Positions 1 through 9,476 of a DNA stretch of 46,887 nt are shown here, piece by piece. The notes beneath the pieces are model-generated. The model saw only the letters and a list, made by a program, of their open reading frames with translations. It did not search any database and had not been told where the DNA came from. The position numbers were made by a program, and so were the translations under genes. Source of the DNA: Candidatus Bathyarchaeota archaeon (GTDB lineage: Archaea > Thermoproteota > Bathyarchaeia > Bathyarchaeales > UBA233); assembly GCA_004376975.1 (NCBI GenBank), contig SOJA01000153.1:1-46887 (forward strand), in the 5' to 3' direction. The stretch's first letter is position 1. Each line of letters begins with the position of its first letter.

Positions 1-2494
1 CTGCTAGTTCCTCAGTGCGCAGTGTTTCACCATGAGTTTCAATAATCCCTATCATAGTGGCGTAGGAAACAATTACCAACTTAGTAGCATAATTGTTAAC
101 TGTGACGTTTTCTCCAGGTACTGGCGGAGTATAGGCCGTTACATTGTAGGTTCCTTCGGTCATAGGCGTCCACGTATAATTGATCATGTACGAAGTGCCA
201 TTCACAAACTCAGAAATTGTTAGGTTCATAGCTTCAGTGCCGTTGATGAAAAGAAACAGTTCCACGTTGGTTTCATTATTCAACCCTCGATTCCGAACTG
301 TCGCGTTCAAGATCGTTGAATCCTCAGGCTTCAGATGAAACGGAGCCTCGACAGCCACGTCTAACTCATGTTCATATGCAGGAGGTAACTTTATTTGAAG
401 CTCAGGATCGCCGAATAGGTTAATCTCGTAGTAACAGTACCTATCAACCCAATCGCCGACACGACCAGCATTATCTTCTTTTGAATCTTGGTTTGCGATT
501 CCAATGTTGAATATGTTTTCTCCTAAAATGGCATCCCAAAACTCTCGGTCATAATGTTGAGAGGGACCATCAGTACTTCCATGTGTGCCCCAGCCATACC
601 TTGAGTTCGAGATAAACGCTACTGCTCCATGAGCTTCAGTGGTGAAGTGCTCACTTATACAATCGTAACTGGTGTAGCTTCCTGGTGAGGTTGATCTGTC
701 ATCGAAAGAGCCGCAGTAACATCCTTGGCTGTACCCAATGAAATACAATTCATCGTTTGTTAAAGCGTCAACGTCTGGATTACTCATTTTCATAACGTAG
801 TCCACGCCAGCGTGGCCTAAATGATTAATCAGGTGCACATTATTGTTGATTAGGTTGATAATCTCGGTTGGAGGCCAATTGTTACTTGGATAGTCACGAT
901 CGTAAAGCGTTGATACGTCAAATCTGTTGGAGTAACATGAGTTTTCAAAACCAACAGTGGTGTAACCGTGGGCGTCTGACCCTTCTTTGATTTCATCCTT
1001 GTAGTTTCCACCCCACTCAGCGACACCTCCAAACCCCAAGTATTCGCCAACCATCCACGCTTTTCTCAAGTTAAAACTAGTAGTGTTTTGGTAAGACAGG
1101 GTTTTGCGAATGAAATTTTGCACTTCTGTTTGGCTGTCAACGCATGCACGTCCAACGTAAACCTCGGCAAACAAGTCAACTTCCCCGCCGCCGAGTCCGT
1201 CGTTGGGCTCACCGTAGATGCCGTCGCCGTCGTGGTCAAAGGAACCGTCTAAACAACCGTAGTACATGTCTGCTGGAATGTCATAATCTATCTCTTCCTC
1301 AACGCTCGCTAACCCTCGATGAGGGATAATGATGTCTCCGCTTTCACCGCCTACGTCACCTCCGTCTCCATCACCACCCAACAACACGTACATTGCACCC
1401 CAACTACTGTAGGCATCAACGATGAAGTTGCGGATTTTGGTTTGGTTGTCTTCGCCGCCGTCAGGTCGAGTTCCATTATAGTTTGCGTAAATCCATTCAA
1501 CAGTGACAATAGTAGCTGAGATGTTGCGTGAAATCTTCTCATTCCTCAGAGCTTGGAAGTTATACGGCCCTGGTGTGCTGTTCAACATTTCGTTAGTGAT
1601 AATCACATATTGATGGGTTGGAGTTTGCGTTGGTACAGGATAAGTTTCAATTATTTCTGGATTATCTATTATACTTCGTACTATTTCACGACGTTGCGAA
1701 TAACCATAAGAGACCGAGGTTGCACGTTTGTTTTCCCGTGAAACTTCCACTTCCACACTGATGCTTTCATAGTAAGACAAACCTCCAGCTTTAGGGATGT
1801 ACTCCACAGGGTAAAGATTCAGGAGAAGCAGGTTATAGCCCATTTTACTCTGAACAGAAACATCAGAATATAACTTATCTGGGAAGGGTTCGGAGGAACC
1901 ATATATCATCGCATTAGGCAAATTTGCCGTGAGCGTATCTGCCAAGTCAACACCAGACAAGGGCAATGGTTCTTGACCATGCTCAACCATATATGAACCT
2001 GAAAGCGACGATTTTTTTCCGCCAATCACCATAAAATGTTCCAAACAAGTTCCAAACGGAAGCAAAATTTTGACAGTCTTAAACGGTAGAACCGGTGAAC
2101 CTGCTACCATATACTGAGGCAATCCATCCATCATCACAGACACATGATAATACCCATCATTGATGAAGGGAACAACATAATCCTCTTCAATTTTCGGTTT
2201 CGGAAAGTAATAAGTGATGCGGATTTTGCGACTCGTAGGATCATAATGAGAACAGTAACATCCTGAAGCATCTGTAAACCTTGAACGATCCAGTGTTCCG
2301 TCAGTTAACTCCTTCAAACCAGCAGGCTTAGATTTTCCAGTCGATGCATCCTCATCCATGGGCGCAGAAAACATCTCAGCACCCACCTCACCATTAGATA
2401 TGTGTCCCGCTTCAACTTGCTTAAGGATAAACGCCAAATTTAACATGCTTATTAACAGTAACATCGACATTATTCCACAAGAAATCCTCTTCAA
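1..2494 (-). CDS. Secreted gingipain-like cysteine peptidase (family C25), 3' end outside window
   Basis: The minus strand is one open frame from a TTG at 2494 to the window edge, about 831 codons, and the C-terminus is cut off. The start follows a GGAGAGGG ribosome site. Residues 1-30 form a signal peptide (KR, then a hydrophobic run). The middle resembles the caspase-fold C25 domain: an acidic DHDGDG calcium-type loop near 420, the motif NHLGHAG with His561, and GCYCGSFD with Cys592, matching the His/Cys dyad of gingipains. After about residue 690 comes a CARDB/Ig-like domain (DVAVEAPF...LNATVRNRG) of the kind that tethers or binds outside the cell. It probably degrades extracellular protein, like the subtilase at 24619. 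The family call is confident. Substrate and cleavage specificity are unknown. Confidence 0.85.
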   Translation of the reverse strand, partial: MKRISCGIMSMLLLISMLNLAFILKQVEAGHISNGEVGAEMFSAPMDEDASTGKSKPAGLKELTDGTLDRSRFTDASGCYCSHYDPTSRKIRITYYFPKPKIEEDYVVPFINDGYYHVSVMMDGLPQYMVAGSPVLPFKTVKILLPFGTCLEHFMVIGGKKSSLSGSYMVEHGQEPLPLSGVDLADTLTANLPNAMIYGSSEPFPDKLYSDVSVQSKMGYNLLLLNLYPVEYIPKAGGLSYYESISVEVEVSRENKRATSVSYGYSQRREIVRSIIDNPEIIETYPVPTQTPTHQYVIITNEMLNSTPGPYNFQALRNEKISRNISATIVTVEWIYANYNGTRPDGGEDNQTKIRNFIVDAYSSWGAMYVLLGGDGDGGDVGGESGDIIIPHRGLASVEEEIDYDIPADMYYGCLDGSFDHDGDGIYGEPNDGLGGGEVDLFAEVYVGRACVDSQTEVQNFIRKTLSYQNTTSFNLRKAWMVGEYLGFGGVAEWGGNYKDEIKEGSDAHGYTTVGFENSCYSNRFDVSTLYDRDYPSNNWPPTEIINLINNNVHLINHLGHAGVDYVMKMSNPDVDALTNDELYFIGYSQGCYCGSFDDRSTSPGSYTSYDCISEHFTTEAHGAVAFISNSRYGWGTHGSTDGPSQHYDREFWDAILGENIFNIGIANQDSKEDNAGRVGDWVDRYCYYEINLFGDPELQIKLPPAYEHELDVAVEAPFHLKPEDSTILNATVRNRGLNNETNVELFLFINGTEAMNLTISEFVNGTSYMINYTWTPMTEGTYNVTAYTPPVPGENVTVNNYATKLVIVSYATMIGIIETHGETLRTEELA

Positions 2495-2682
2495 ATACTT
2501 CCCTCTCCAATTATAAAAATTGCATATAGGTTATAATTAAGATTTACGGAGTAAAGTTCTAGTATTAGTATTCACACCCATGCAAACAAGCACACTGAAG
2601 ACTGAAATGTGTCAGACTTGTAAATAGGATTAACGTCATCCAGAACTCCATAAAACGACAAAATTGTCAAGCCATCAAAACA

Positions 2683-2699
2683 TTCACACATAGTGTGAA
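2683..2699. promoter_or_regulatory. Palindromic candidate operator TTCACAC-N3-GTGTGAA
   Basis: The 7-bp arms match perfectly across a 3-nt spacer. A direct half-site copy follows 7 nt downstream at 2706-2712. The site lies between divergent genes: about 190 bases from the peptidase start and 340 bases from purS. No regulator can be assigned from the sequence. Confidence 0.4.
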
Positions 2700-3006
2700 A
2701 TGGCTTTCACACGCAGGTTTAGGCGACAGCTGTCACATACACATTTGTTCTGAATATGCTTCTCGCAATTTGCTCTTCTCAAACAAGTATAGGCCTCTTA
2801 ACCATTTTCAGTACACTCTGTTACAGATGACTTTTCAGTTAAGAGTCTGCATAGCAACCACATGTCGCCAGAAGCGCTGGCTTTGTATCCCGCTGAAAAA
2901 ATGAAAAAAGGAGAGTAAAAACTTACTTTGTTTTGAAAAGCAAGACTGCTTGTAAAGGTAGAAAAATAGTTCTAAACTAATCATTTGCTTCGTTGATGAT
3001 AAAAGT

Positions 3007-3014
3007 GTTTAAAT
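3007..3014 (+). promoter_or_regulatory. TATA box of purSLQ (leaderless start)
   Basis: GTTTAAAT lies 24-31 nt before the ATG at 3038, the usual archaeal TATA-to-transcription-start distance. The transcript would therefore begin at or next to the purS ATG, with no leader. Confidence 0.6.
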
Positions 3015-3037
3015 CCTGTGGAATTCAAGTTCAATCT

Positions 3038-3289
3038 ATGATATATCGGCTAAGAATTGAAGTTGGTTTGAAGCCAGGACACAGCGATCCAGAAGGAGAA
3101 ACCACAGCACACTTACTAAGGGAACTCGGCTACAAAGTTGAAACCGTAAGTGTTAGTAAGGTTTACAGTGTGGTTCTTGAAGCTGAGTCTCAAAAAGAGA
3201 CTGAAATGAAAGCAGAGGAAATGTGCAAGAAACTTCTGGCAAATCCAACAAAGGATAATTATTCGATTATGATTGAGGAAGAAGAATGA
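3038..3289 (+). CDS. purS: Phosphoribosylformylglycinamidine synthase subunit PurS
   Basis: PurS is the small bridging subunit of the PurS-PurL-PurQ complex that turns FGAR into FGAM in purine synthesis. The 83-residue protein begins MIYRLRIEV. It has the family pattern of a parallel strand, GLKPGHSDPEG, a helix and the ELGYKVE strand. The frame opens further upstream to 2993, but that extension runs through a TATA-like GTTTAAAT and would add 15 residues absent from the family, so the ATG at 3038 is preferred. The end overlaps purL by 4 bases (ATGA), which indicates translational coupling. Confidence 0.93.
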   Translation: MIYRLRIEVGLKPGHSDPEGETTAHLLRELGYKVETVSVSKVYSVVLEAESQKETEMKAEEMCKKLLANPTKDNYSIMIEEEE

Positions 3290-5667
3290 CCGATAGCCTC
3301 TACATTCGCAGAGAAACGCCGTTTCCGCTTTTTGAAATAAACACGCTTGAGGCTACAGACCAGCAGCTCTTGACAATAAGCCGAGAAACAGGTATAGGTT
3401 TAAACTTGCAAGAAATGAAAAGTGTCCAAGAGTATTTTAGGAAGAAGAAGCGAAACCCAACGGACATTGAGCTTCAAACGATAGGGCAAACATGGTCTGA
3501 ACACTGCTTTCACAAGACTTTCAAAAGCAAAATAAGTTTCAACGGAAAAGAAATTGACAGTCTTTTCAACACATACATTCTGAAGGCTACTGAGGAAATT
3601 AATCCGAGTTGGTGCTTCTCTGTTTTCGAAGACAATGCAGGCATAGTTCTTTTTGACAAGGGCTATGGCATTGCAGTTAAAGTGGAAACACACAATCATC
3701 CGTCGGCAATAGAACCCTTTGGAGGTGCAGCCACAGGAGTAGGAGGCGTAATCCGCGATGTCCTAGGAGTTTGGGCAGATCCTATTGCATGCACAGATGT
3801 TTTAGGCTTCGGTCCGCTGGATTATAGTTATGAGAAGCTCCCTCCAGGCGTCAAGCATCCGAAATATGTTTACACGGGTGTCGTAGCCGGAATCGGAAGC
3901 TATGGCAACAACATGGGGATTCCAACGGTGAACGGAGCAATATACTTCGATGAAAGCTATGTTGGAAACGTCGTTGTCTATTGCGGATGTGTAGGGCTGC
4001 TTCCACTGAAGAAGTTTAAAAGAAACGCTAAGCCAGGCGACATAATAGTTTTAGCTGGAGGCAGAACTGGCAGAGACGGCATTCACGGCGTAACATTCGC
4101 ATCTGCTGAGTTAACTGAAAAGTCAGAGGAAATTTCCAGACCAGCAGTACAGATTGCGAACCCGATTGAAGAGGAAAAACTGAAACGGGCGATAATTGAG
4201 ATTCGAGATTTAGAACTTGCTTCGGCAATAACAGACCTTGGAGGAGGTGGTTTATCCTCAGCATTAGGTGAAACAGCAAAAAGGTTCAGCTGCGGCGCTA
4301 CAATTAATCTTGACAAAGTTCCCTTGAAGTATCCCGGTTTAGCTCCGTGGGAAATCTATGTTTCCGAATCTCAGGAAAGAATGCTTTTAACTGTGCCTCC
4401 TGAAAATCTTGAACGTTTTTCAAAGGTTTTCAAAAAGGAAGATGTTGAAGCCACAGCTATTGGAAAATGCACTGCGAATGGGATTTTGCTGATTTACTAC
4501 AAAGACCAAAAAATCACGGAACTGGAAATTCCATTCCTTTTTAAACCACCAATAGCTGTGAAAAAAGCAGAGTATCAAGCAACAAGACTTGACAGCCCAG
4601 AAGTTCCACAACCAAAAAATCTAGCTGAAACAATCCAACAGCTTTTGTCTTCCCCCAATATTGCAAGCAAGGAAAGTGTGATACGCACTTATGATCATGA
4701 AGTGAAAGGAAACACTGTACTTAAACCGCTACAGGGTGAATATGGCGGTCCAAATGATGCAGCTATAATAAAGCCTTTAGAAAATTCCTGGAAAGGCATA
4801 GTAATCTCATGTGGGATGAATCCCAATTACGGAAAAATTGATGCTTATTGGATGGCTGCATCAGCAATAGATGAAGCGATAAGGAATAACATAGCTGTCG
4901 GCGGCAGAAGAATAGCCCTGCTTGACAACTTCACTTGGGGAAACCCTGAAAAACCCGAAAGACTAGGCAGCCTTGTAAAAGCCTGTGAAGCATGCTACGA
5001 CTTCGCGACAGCCTTCAGAACCCCCTTCATTTCTGGCAAAGACAGCCTGTACAACGAGTCCCCATCCGGGCCTGTCACACCCACGCTTCTAGTCACAGCG
5101 CTCGGTATGGTGCCAGATGTCCGCTCAGCTGTTTCAATGGATGTTAAGGCTCCAAACAACCTGATATACATAGTTGGGCAGACATTCAAAGAGCTTGGCG
5201 GCTCGGAATACTACCGGCTAAAGGGACATCTTGGAAAAACCGTGCCTAAAGTGCGATCTGATCAAGCTGTAAAAACGTTTGAAGCAATCACTGAAGCAAT
5301 TGATTTAGGATTGGTTAAGGCTTGCCATGATTTGTCTGAGGGTGGTTTAGCAGTAGCTGCCGCAGAAATGGCTTTCGCGGGTGAATATGGAATAGAACTG
5401 AGTTTACGAAAGGTTCCGCAGCAAAGCCTGAAACGCAATGACTCTGCGCTTTTCTCTGAATCTAACAGTCGGTTTTTGGTGGAAATTTCAGAAAAGGCTG
5501 CAGAAGATTTTAGAGCCTTGTTGAATGGTAAAGTGTATGCTGAGATAGGTCGGGTAACTAAGACTCCGCGTTTACTCATTCATGGATTAAAAGGTGAAAT
5601 CGTTGCTGATGTTCTTATTGATGATTTGAGGGCTAGTTGGAAGCGAACATTAAGCAGCGAGGTTTAA
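3286..5667 (+). CDS. purL: Phosphoribosylformylglycinamidine synthase subunit PurL
   Basis: PurL is the ATP-dependent synthetase subunit (FGAR + ammonia to FGAM) of the three-subunit enzyme. The 793-residue protein is the short archaeal/Gram-positive type, somewhat longer than the usual 710-760. Visible motifs are WSEHC at 70-74 and VKVETHNHPSAIEPFGGAATGVGG-type residues from 131 (His136/His138 region). The second AIRS-like half includes the SGKDSLYN and CHDLSEGGLAVA segments. It starts inside the purS stop and ends 3 bases before purQ, so the three form one operon. Ammonia should come from PurQ. Confidence 0.97.
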   Translation: MTDSLYIRRETPFPLFEINTLEATDQQLLTISRETGIGLNLQEMKSVQEYFRKKKRNPTDIELQTIGQTWSEHCFHKTFKSKISFNGKEIDSLFNTYILKATEEINPSWCFSVFEDNAGIVLFDKGYGIAVKVETHNHPSAIEPFGGAATGVGGVIRDVLGVWADPIACTDVLGFGPLDYSYEKLPPGVKHPKYVYTGVVAGIGSYGNNMGIPTVNGAIYFDESYVGNVVVYCGCVGLLPLKKFKRNAKPGDIIVLAGGRTGRDGIHGVTFASAELTEKSEEISRPAVQIANPIEEEKLKRAIIEIRDLELASAITDLGGGGLSSALGETAKRFSCGATINLDKVPLKYPGLAPWEIYVSESQERMLLTVPPENLERFSKVFKKEDVEATAIGKCTANGILLIYYKDQKITELEIPFLFKPPIAVKKAEYQATRLDSPEVPQPKNLAETIQQLLSSPNIASKESVIRTYDHEVKGNTVLKPLQGEYGGPNDAAIIKPLENSWKGIVISCGMNPNYGKIDAYWMAASAIDEAIRNNIAVGGRRIALLDNFTWGNPEKPERLGSLVKACEACYDFATAFRTPFISGKDSLYNESPSGPVTPTLLVTALGMVPDVRSAVSMDVKAPNNLIYIVGQTFKELGGSEYYRLKGHLGKTVPKVRSDQAVKTFEAITEAIDLGLVKACHDLSEGGLAVAAAEMAFAGEYGIELSLRKVPQQSLKRNDSALFSESNSRFLVEISEKAAEDFRALLNGKVYAEIGRVTKTPRLLIHGLKGEIVADVLIDDLRASWKRTLSSEV

Positions 5668-5670
5668 GCC

Positions 5671-6489
5671 ATGAAACGTGAAGACATCAGGATATGCGTT
5701 CTGCGTGTAGGTGGAACAAACTGTGATCAGGAAACAAAACGTTCCCTTGAAGAGTTGGATGTTCAAGCTGAAATTGTGCATGTAAATGAAATGGTTAAGC
5801 GTAGAAACCTTTTGGAATATGCCGCTCTGGTTTTTCCAGGAGGCTTCTCTTACGGAGATTATGTACGAGCAGGAGCCATATGGGCGAAATGGATACTTGC
5901 CAAGTTAGGCAGAGAGCTAGAAGCCTTCATCGCTGAGAACCGTCCGATCCTTGGCATTTGCAACGGTTTCCAAGTGCTTATTGAAGCTGGCTTGCTTCCA
6001 GGATTCAAAGAGATAAGCTCACACCCAGAGGCAGCCTTATCCACCAATTTTCCACCCGGCTACAACTGTCGATGGGTTTACGTCAAACATGAAAACAATG
6101 GAAACTGCATATTTACCCGGGAAATCCCGAAAGGGAAGGTTCTGCGAATGCCAGTTGCACATTCAGAGGGCAGGTTCATATTTGCCAAAGAAAAGGAAAG
6201 GCAGTACTTGGAAAGGCTTTACGAGAATGACCAGTTGGTTTTCAGATACTGCAACAAAAACGGTGAATATGCTGAAGGCATGTTTCCAACCAACCCGAAC
6301 GGTTCTTTCCATGACATAGTGGGAATATGTAATCGGGAAGGAACAATATGTGGTTTGATGCCTCATCCTGAAAGGGCTTTTTATTGGTGGCAACAACCGG
6401 ACTGGACTAGACAAGGAAGAATGTCACAGTATGGTGATGGAAAACAGGTTTTCGAAGGATTAGTTAGCTACTTAGAAAAGAAAAGTTAG
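5671..6489 (+). CDS. purQ: Phosphoribosylformylglycinamidine synthase subunit PurQ (glutaminase)
   Basis: PurQ is the class-I glutamine amidotransferase that supplies ammonia to PurL. The catalytic triad is visible: Cys97 in GICNGFQVL, and His232 and Glu234 in GLMPHPERAF. FPGGFSYGDYVRAGAIWA at 55-72 is the family's oxyanion/dimer region. At 272 residues it is longer than the common 220-230 form, with extra sequence at 160-200. The gene lies 3 bases after purL. Its stop codon forms part of a hairpin that probably terminates both this operon and the convergent pfkB. Confidence 0.97.
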   Translation: MKREDIRICVLRVGGTNCDQETKRSLEELDVQAEIVHVNEMVKRRNLLEYAALVFPGGFSYGDYVRAGAIWAKWILAKLGRELEAFIAENRPILGICNGFQVLIEAGLLPGFKEISSHPEAALSTNFPPGYNCRWVYVKHENNGNCIFTREIPKGKVLRMPVAHSEGRFIFAKEKERQYLERLYENDQLVFRYCNKNGEYAEGMFPTNPNGSFHDIVGICNREGTICGLMPHPERAFYWWQQPDWTRQGRMSQYGDGKQVFEGLVSYLEKKS

Positions 6490-6506
6490 GTTAAGAATTT
6501 AACCTA
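6487..6506. terminator. Hairpin between convergent purQ and pfkB
   Basis: A perfect 8-bp stem, TAGGTTAA with TTAACCTA across a GAAT loop, starts at the purQ stop codon. Its position between converging operons suggests a bidirectional terminator. There is no strong T-run, so the mechanism is uncertain. Confidence 0.45.
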
Positions 6507-6564
6507 TTAACACGAATATGACAGGACTACTCGTCAGCAAATACTGCTCCACCAGAACAAACCC

Positions 6565-7482
6565 TCATGCCAGCTTGTTCTTTATCAAATCTGCAAGCCT
6601 TGGCAGTCCATCTCTAGCACCCATCTTCATTATACATCTTGAAGCCATAAAATTGCCTATTCTCCCACACTCGTCAAAGCTTTTGGTTAACACTAAGCCG
6701 TAAAGGAAACCCGCGCAGAAGGCATCTCCAGCACCCGTCGTGTCAACAACCTTCACCTTAAACGCTTCTATCAAGTAGCTTTCTTCACCATCTGTTATAT
6801 AGCAGCCTTTGGTGCCGAGTTTGACAACAACTATTTTCACGCCCTTTTCCAGCAAATGTCCAGCTCCTTTTTTGTAGTTGGCTGTGCCAGTTAGTAATTC
6901 AAGTTCTTTCCTGTTTGGCATGAGCACGAACGCCTTCTTCATCATTGGCTCCAGCGCAGCTGCTTTTCTCGCGTATAATTCTCCAGGATCAAGTGTTAAC
7001 ATGACGTTTGCAGGAAGTATTTCAACAAGTTTTTTTTGAGTTTGAAAAGATTTTTCTCCAATGAAGGATGTTAGATGCAGGAATTTGGTTTTGAAGGCGT
7101 ACTCCTTGTTTATCTCATTAAATTCTATTGCATCGTTTACGCCTGGATCCACATATAATGCTCTCTCACCTTTTTGATCCACGAACCCCATGACCGTTCC
7201 GCTTCTACCACACTTTGCCAATGTTATGCCGTTTGTGTCAACACCTTCTCTATGAAAGTGATCAAGCAGCATTTTACCTGCTCTGTCACCTGCTACTTTT
7301 CCTATGAACCCCACTTTGCAGCCGAGCCTGGCTAGGCCTACTATGGTGTTAGCTGCTGAACCGCCGCATGCCTCTTTGAAATCCATAACAAAACTTTCTC
7401 CATCTGCTGTAGCTATCTTGTTAACTTTGAATAGTTTGTCCACATTTAAACCGCCGAATCCGAGGATGTCAAAACCGGTCAT
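6565..7482 (-). CDS. PfkB/ribokinase-family kinase
   Basis: This is a 305-residue sugar or nucleoside kinase of the PfkB superfamily. It shows the N-terminal GFGGLNVD strand, the substrate loop GGSAANT near 41-47, and the C-terminal signature [13 protein letters not shown] with catalytic Asp253. The substrate cannot be read from sequence; ribose, nucleosides such as inosine or guanosine, and phosphosugars are all family options. It is the last gene of a leftward run behind ftr, whose stop it overlaps by 4 bases. Because purF and purD start the same run, a nucleoside or ribose substrate feeding purine salvage is a reasonable guess. That is inference only. Confidence 0.85.
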   Translation of the reverse strand: MTGFDILGFGGLNVDKLFKVNKIATADGESFVMDFKEACGGSAANTIVGLARLGCKVGFIGKVAGDRAGKMLLDHFHREGVDTNGITLAKCGRSGTVMGFVDQKGERALYVDPGVNDAIEFNEINKEYAFKTKFLHLTSFIGEKSFQTQKKLVEILPANVMLTLDPGELYARKAAALEPMMKKAFVLMPNRKELELLTGTANYKKGAGHLLEKGVKIVVVKLGTKGCYITDGEESYLIEAFKVKVVDTTGAGDAFCAGFLYGLVLTKSFDECGRIGNFMASRCIMKMGARDGLPRLADLIKNKLA

Positions 7483-8393
7483 GGGAACAACTCGTGCAAA
7501 TAAATCTTGTAGTCACCTAGTTCTCCATTGTAATTTCCGGCGGAAATCCTTACTACGCCATCAACGCTTAAGGCTGCTTCTATACCAGCTTTCATGGCTT
7601 CTTTCACTGCGTGCATTGAAATTCCGTTAATTACTATTTCTGGAATATAGTTCACGTTCTCAGGCACCTTAGATGCGTCGCCGAGTTTTTGTCGTAGGGA
7701 TGGACAGTACAAATGGTTTGTCGTTGGTCCTATTCGTGGGAAACGTGTTTCAGGTTTGGAGCCTGCTGAGCAAATGTCAAAGGGAGTTATTACACCTTCA
7801 ATTCGGCTCATAGCTTCCAGTGCTTTTTTCCCAGCATCCACCACCGCTTTCTTTGTATTACACATGTACCAGAAATTCCCGCCAGATACTCCTCGAGCAT
7901 AACAAATGTATCGCTCTATAAGAAAGTCAGGCACCATGATTGGCACAACAATCATGTTACGTTCATAAAGTTGTTCTTGCCACTCAAATCCGTCGCCACA
8001 GTGCCCAACCCTTTCCATCATGTCGAATTTTCCTTCAGGTTTCACAGATAAAGCATCAAATACCGCGGTGAAAGGTTTAACAAGAATATCTTGCCGAATC
8101 CGATAAGAAAGCTCTTTTTCAAAACGTTTCAGCAAATCTTCTAAAGGCTTCTCTTTATCTAAGCCTACCCAAAATTGCAGAATTGCTCCTTTTCGCTTGT
8201 CTGGTGTTTCTTTTTCACTTAACCATCCCTCAATTCCGCTGTCAATTCTACCTATAACTACTGAAGGTGTTGCAGTGGCATTTTCACTTGCCCTCTTCAA
8301 CATCTCTTCATCATCAGCAGTGACAATAACTCGGCAGTAGAAACCGTCAAAGACTTCTGCATACGTATCTTCTATTTGGGCTTTATCAATCAT
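7479..8393 (-). CDS. ftr: Formylmethanofuran:tetrahydromethanopterin formyltransferase
   Basis: Ftr moves the formyl group between methanofuran and tetrahydromethanopterin in the archaeal C1 (methyl-branch Wood-Ljungdahl/methanogenesis) pathway. The 304-residue length fits the family (about 297). Recognisable stretches are [20 protein letters not shown] at the start, GGNFWYM, a duplicated-lobe [13 protein letters not shown], and the C-terminus NGIS...[13 protein letters not shown]...[22 protein letters not shown], which follows the methanogen enzyme closely. No other C1 gene lies near it. It sits between a HAD phosphatase (adjacent, no gap) and pfkB (4-base overlap), in a run that begins with purF and purD. 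Confidence 0.92.
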   Translation of the reverse strand: MIDKAQIEDTYAEVFDGFYCRVIVTADDEEMLKRASENATATPSVVIGRIDSGIEGWLSEKETPDKRKGAILQFWVGLDKEKPLEDLLKRFEKELSYRIRQDILVKPFTAVFDALSVKPEGKFDMMERVGHCGDGFEWQEQLYERNMIVVPIMVPDFLIERYICYARGVSGGNFWYMCNTKKAVVDAGKKALEAMSRIEGVITPFDICSAGSKPETRFPRIGPTTNHLYCPSLRQKLGDASKVPENVNYIPEIVINGISMHAVKEAMKAGIEAALSVDGVVRISAGNYNGELGDYKIYLHELFP

Positions 8394-9476
8394 TTATCCC
8401 AGTCTCCCTACCACTTCGCCTCTAACCTTTTTTCTGAATTCACTACTCTTCCTTGCCAATATCCCCATATTTTCGCTCGTTATTATTTTAGCTTTAGGCA
8501 ATTCCCTTAGATACAAATCGAGGAAACGGTTAAGCAAAGCCTGGCCGACTTGGCTTTTCCTTAAAGATTCACGGCTCCAGTTTTCCACCAAGTCTAAGGT
8601 CTCTTGTTTTCCAAATCTGCAGAAAACATCTGCAATTATTGTTATTACAATGCTGTTCTCGGATAGAATTGCTACTTCAGCGTTTCCAACAGCATATTGA
8701 TTGCCGTTAAACGAAATTGTTAAACCATCATTTTCCTTTACAAGTCTAAATGCTTCTACATCTGTTATGCTGTCGCCTATATACATGACTTCTGACAGGT
8801 CAATACCTACTTTTTCAGCTACTTCCCTAACAGCATCGGCCTTTTCCCCGCTGCCCACTGGATTAATCTCACGGAAAATTTTCCCAGATTCCATATTTGT
8901 CATTTCCCTCCAGAAAATCTCGTCAAGCCGCTGGATCGTTTTCCTGCATTCTTCTGGAAGATCATTTAGGGATTTCGCTCCTGAGGGAATTTTGATCATG
9001 GGCATTTGTTGAATTTCACTTGCAAGCTTTTTCAATCTTGCTTTCTCCTCTTCGGTCATGGAGTATTTGTCGATGCTGAGCCTTGTGCAGTAAGTATTGT
9101 CGTATGGAAAGCTAAGGGCTCGACAGACAGCTTTTATGTAGTGTTCGTAGCTTGTGCTGACGATAAAGGCGTGAGCTATATTTCTAACATGTTGTAGTGT
9201 AGTCGTTATGTTTGGAATCAGGACAAGATTTTGAGCTGAGAACTGCCGCATTTTTCTGTCAGTAACGTCATAAGCCTTTAGGAAGGGTATAATGAGCTTT
9301 AATGTGTAGCCAGCTTTGTAATTCGGCTTTTTTACTATGTCTGCGAGTACGTCATCGTATTTGCTTATGATTGTGAACAGGTTGTGTCCGTTTGGAACGA
9401 AATGGGATGTAATTTCAAAGGCATTGTCGTTTTTCGAGATTGGTCCTTCGCAGTCTGAGATAAAGGCTTTTTTCAT
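8394..9476 (-). CDS. HAD-superfamily phosphatase, EhaR-like (COG4030 type)
   Basis: This 360-residue protein has HAD motif I at FISDCEGPIS (nucleophile Asp8) and the acidic motif GDSITD at 234-239. The DCEG form and the NDNAFEITSHFVP segment resemble the archaeal COG4030 group, named EhaR in methanogens because it sits in the energy-converting hydrogenase A locus. No hydrogenase genes are nearby here. Its ATG overlaps the purD stop by 4 bases and it abuts ftr directly. The link to C1 metabolism therefore persists without eha. The substrate is unknown, and the COG assignment is from memory of the motif pattern. Confidence 0.75.
   Translation of the reverse strand: MKKAFISDCEGPISKNDNAFEITSHFVPNGHNLFTIISKYDDVLADIVKKPNYKAGYTLKLIIPFLKAYDVTDRKMRQFSAQNLVLIPNITTTLQHVRNIAHAFIVSTSYEHYIKAVCRALSFPYDNTYCTRLSIDKYSMTEEEKARLKKLASEIQQMPMIKIPSGAKSLNDLPEECRKTIQRLDEIFWREMTNMESGKIFREINPVGSGEKADAVREVAEKVGIDLSEVMYIGDSITDVEAFRLVKENDGLTISFNGNQYAVGNAEVAILSENSIVITIIADVFCRFGKQETLDLVENWSRESLRKSQVGQALLNRFLDLYLRELPKAKIITSENMGILARKSSEFRKKVRGEVVGRLG

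Larger units (their letters stand above)
2495..3037. other. Intergenic region between divergent C25 peptidase and purS, with TTCACAC repeats
   Basis: No convincing gene is seen. The stretch holds the promoters of the two divergent genes. It also contains a perfect inverted repeat TTCACAC-ATA-GTGTGAA at 2683-2699 and a third half-site TTCACAC at 2706-2712, which looks like a regulator binding site. A 69-codon frame here has no protein-like composition. Confidence 0.5.

Noticed and set aside
2695..2904. 69-codon frame before purS
   Set aside because: It has no ribosome site and covers the TTCACAC repeats; Cys/His/Arg content looks random.
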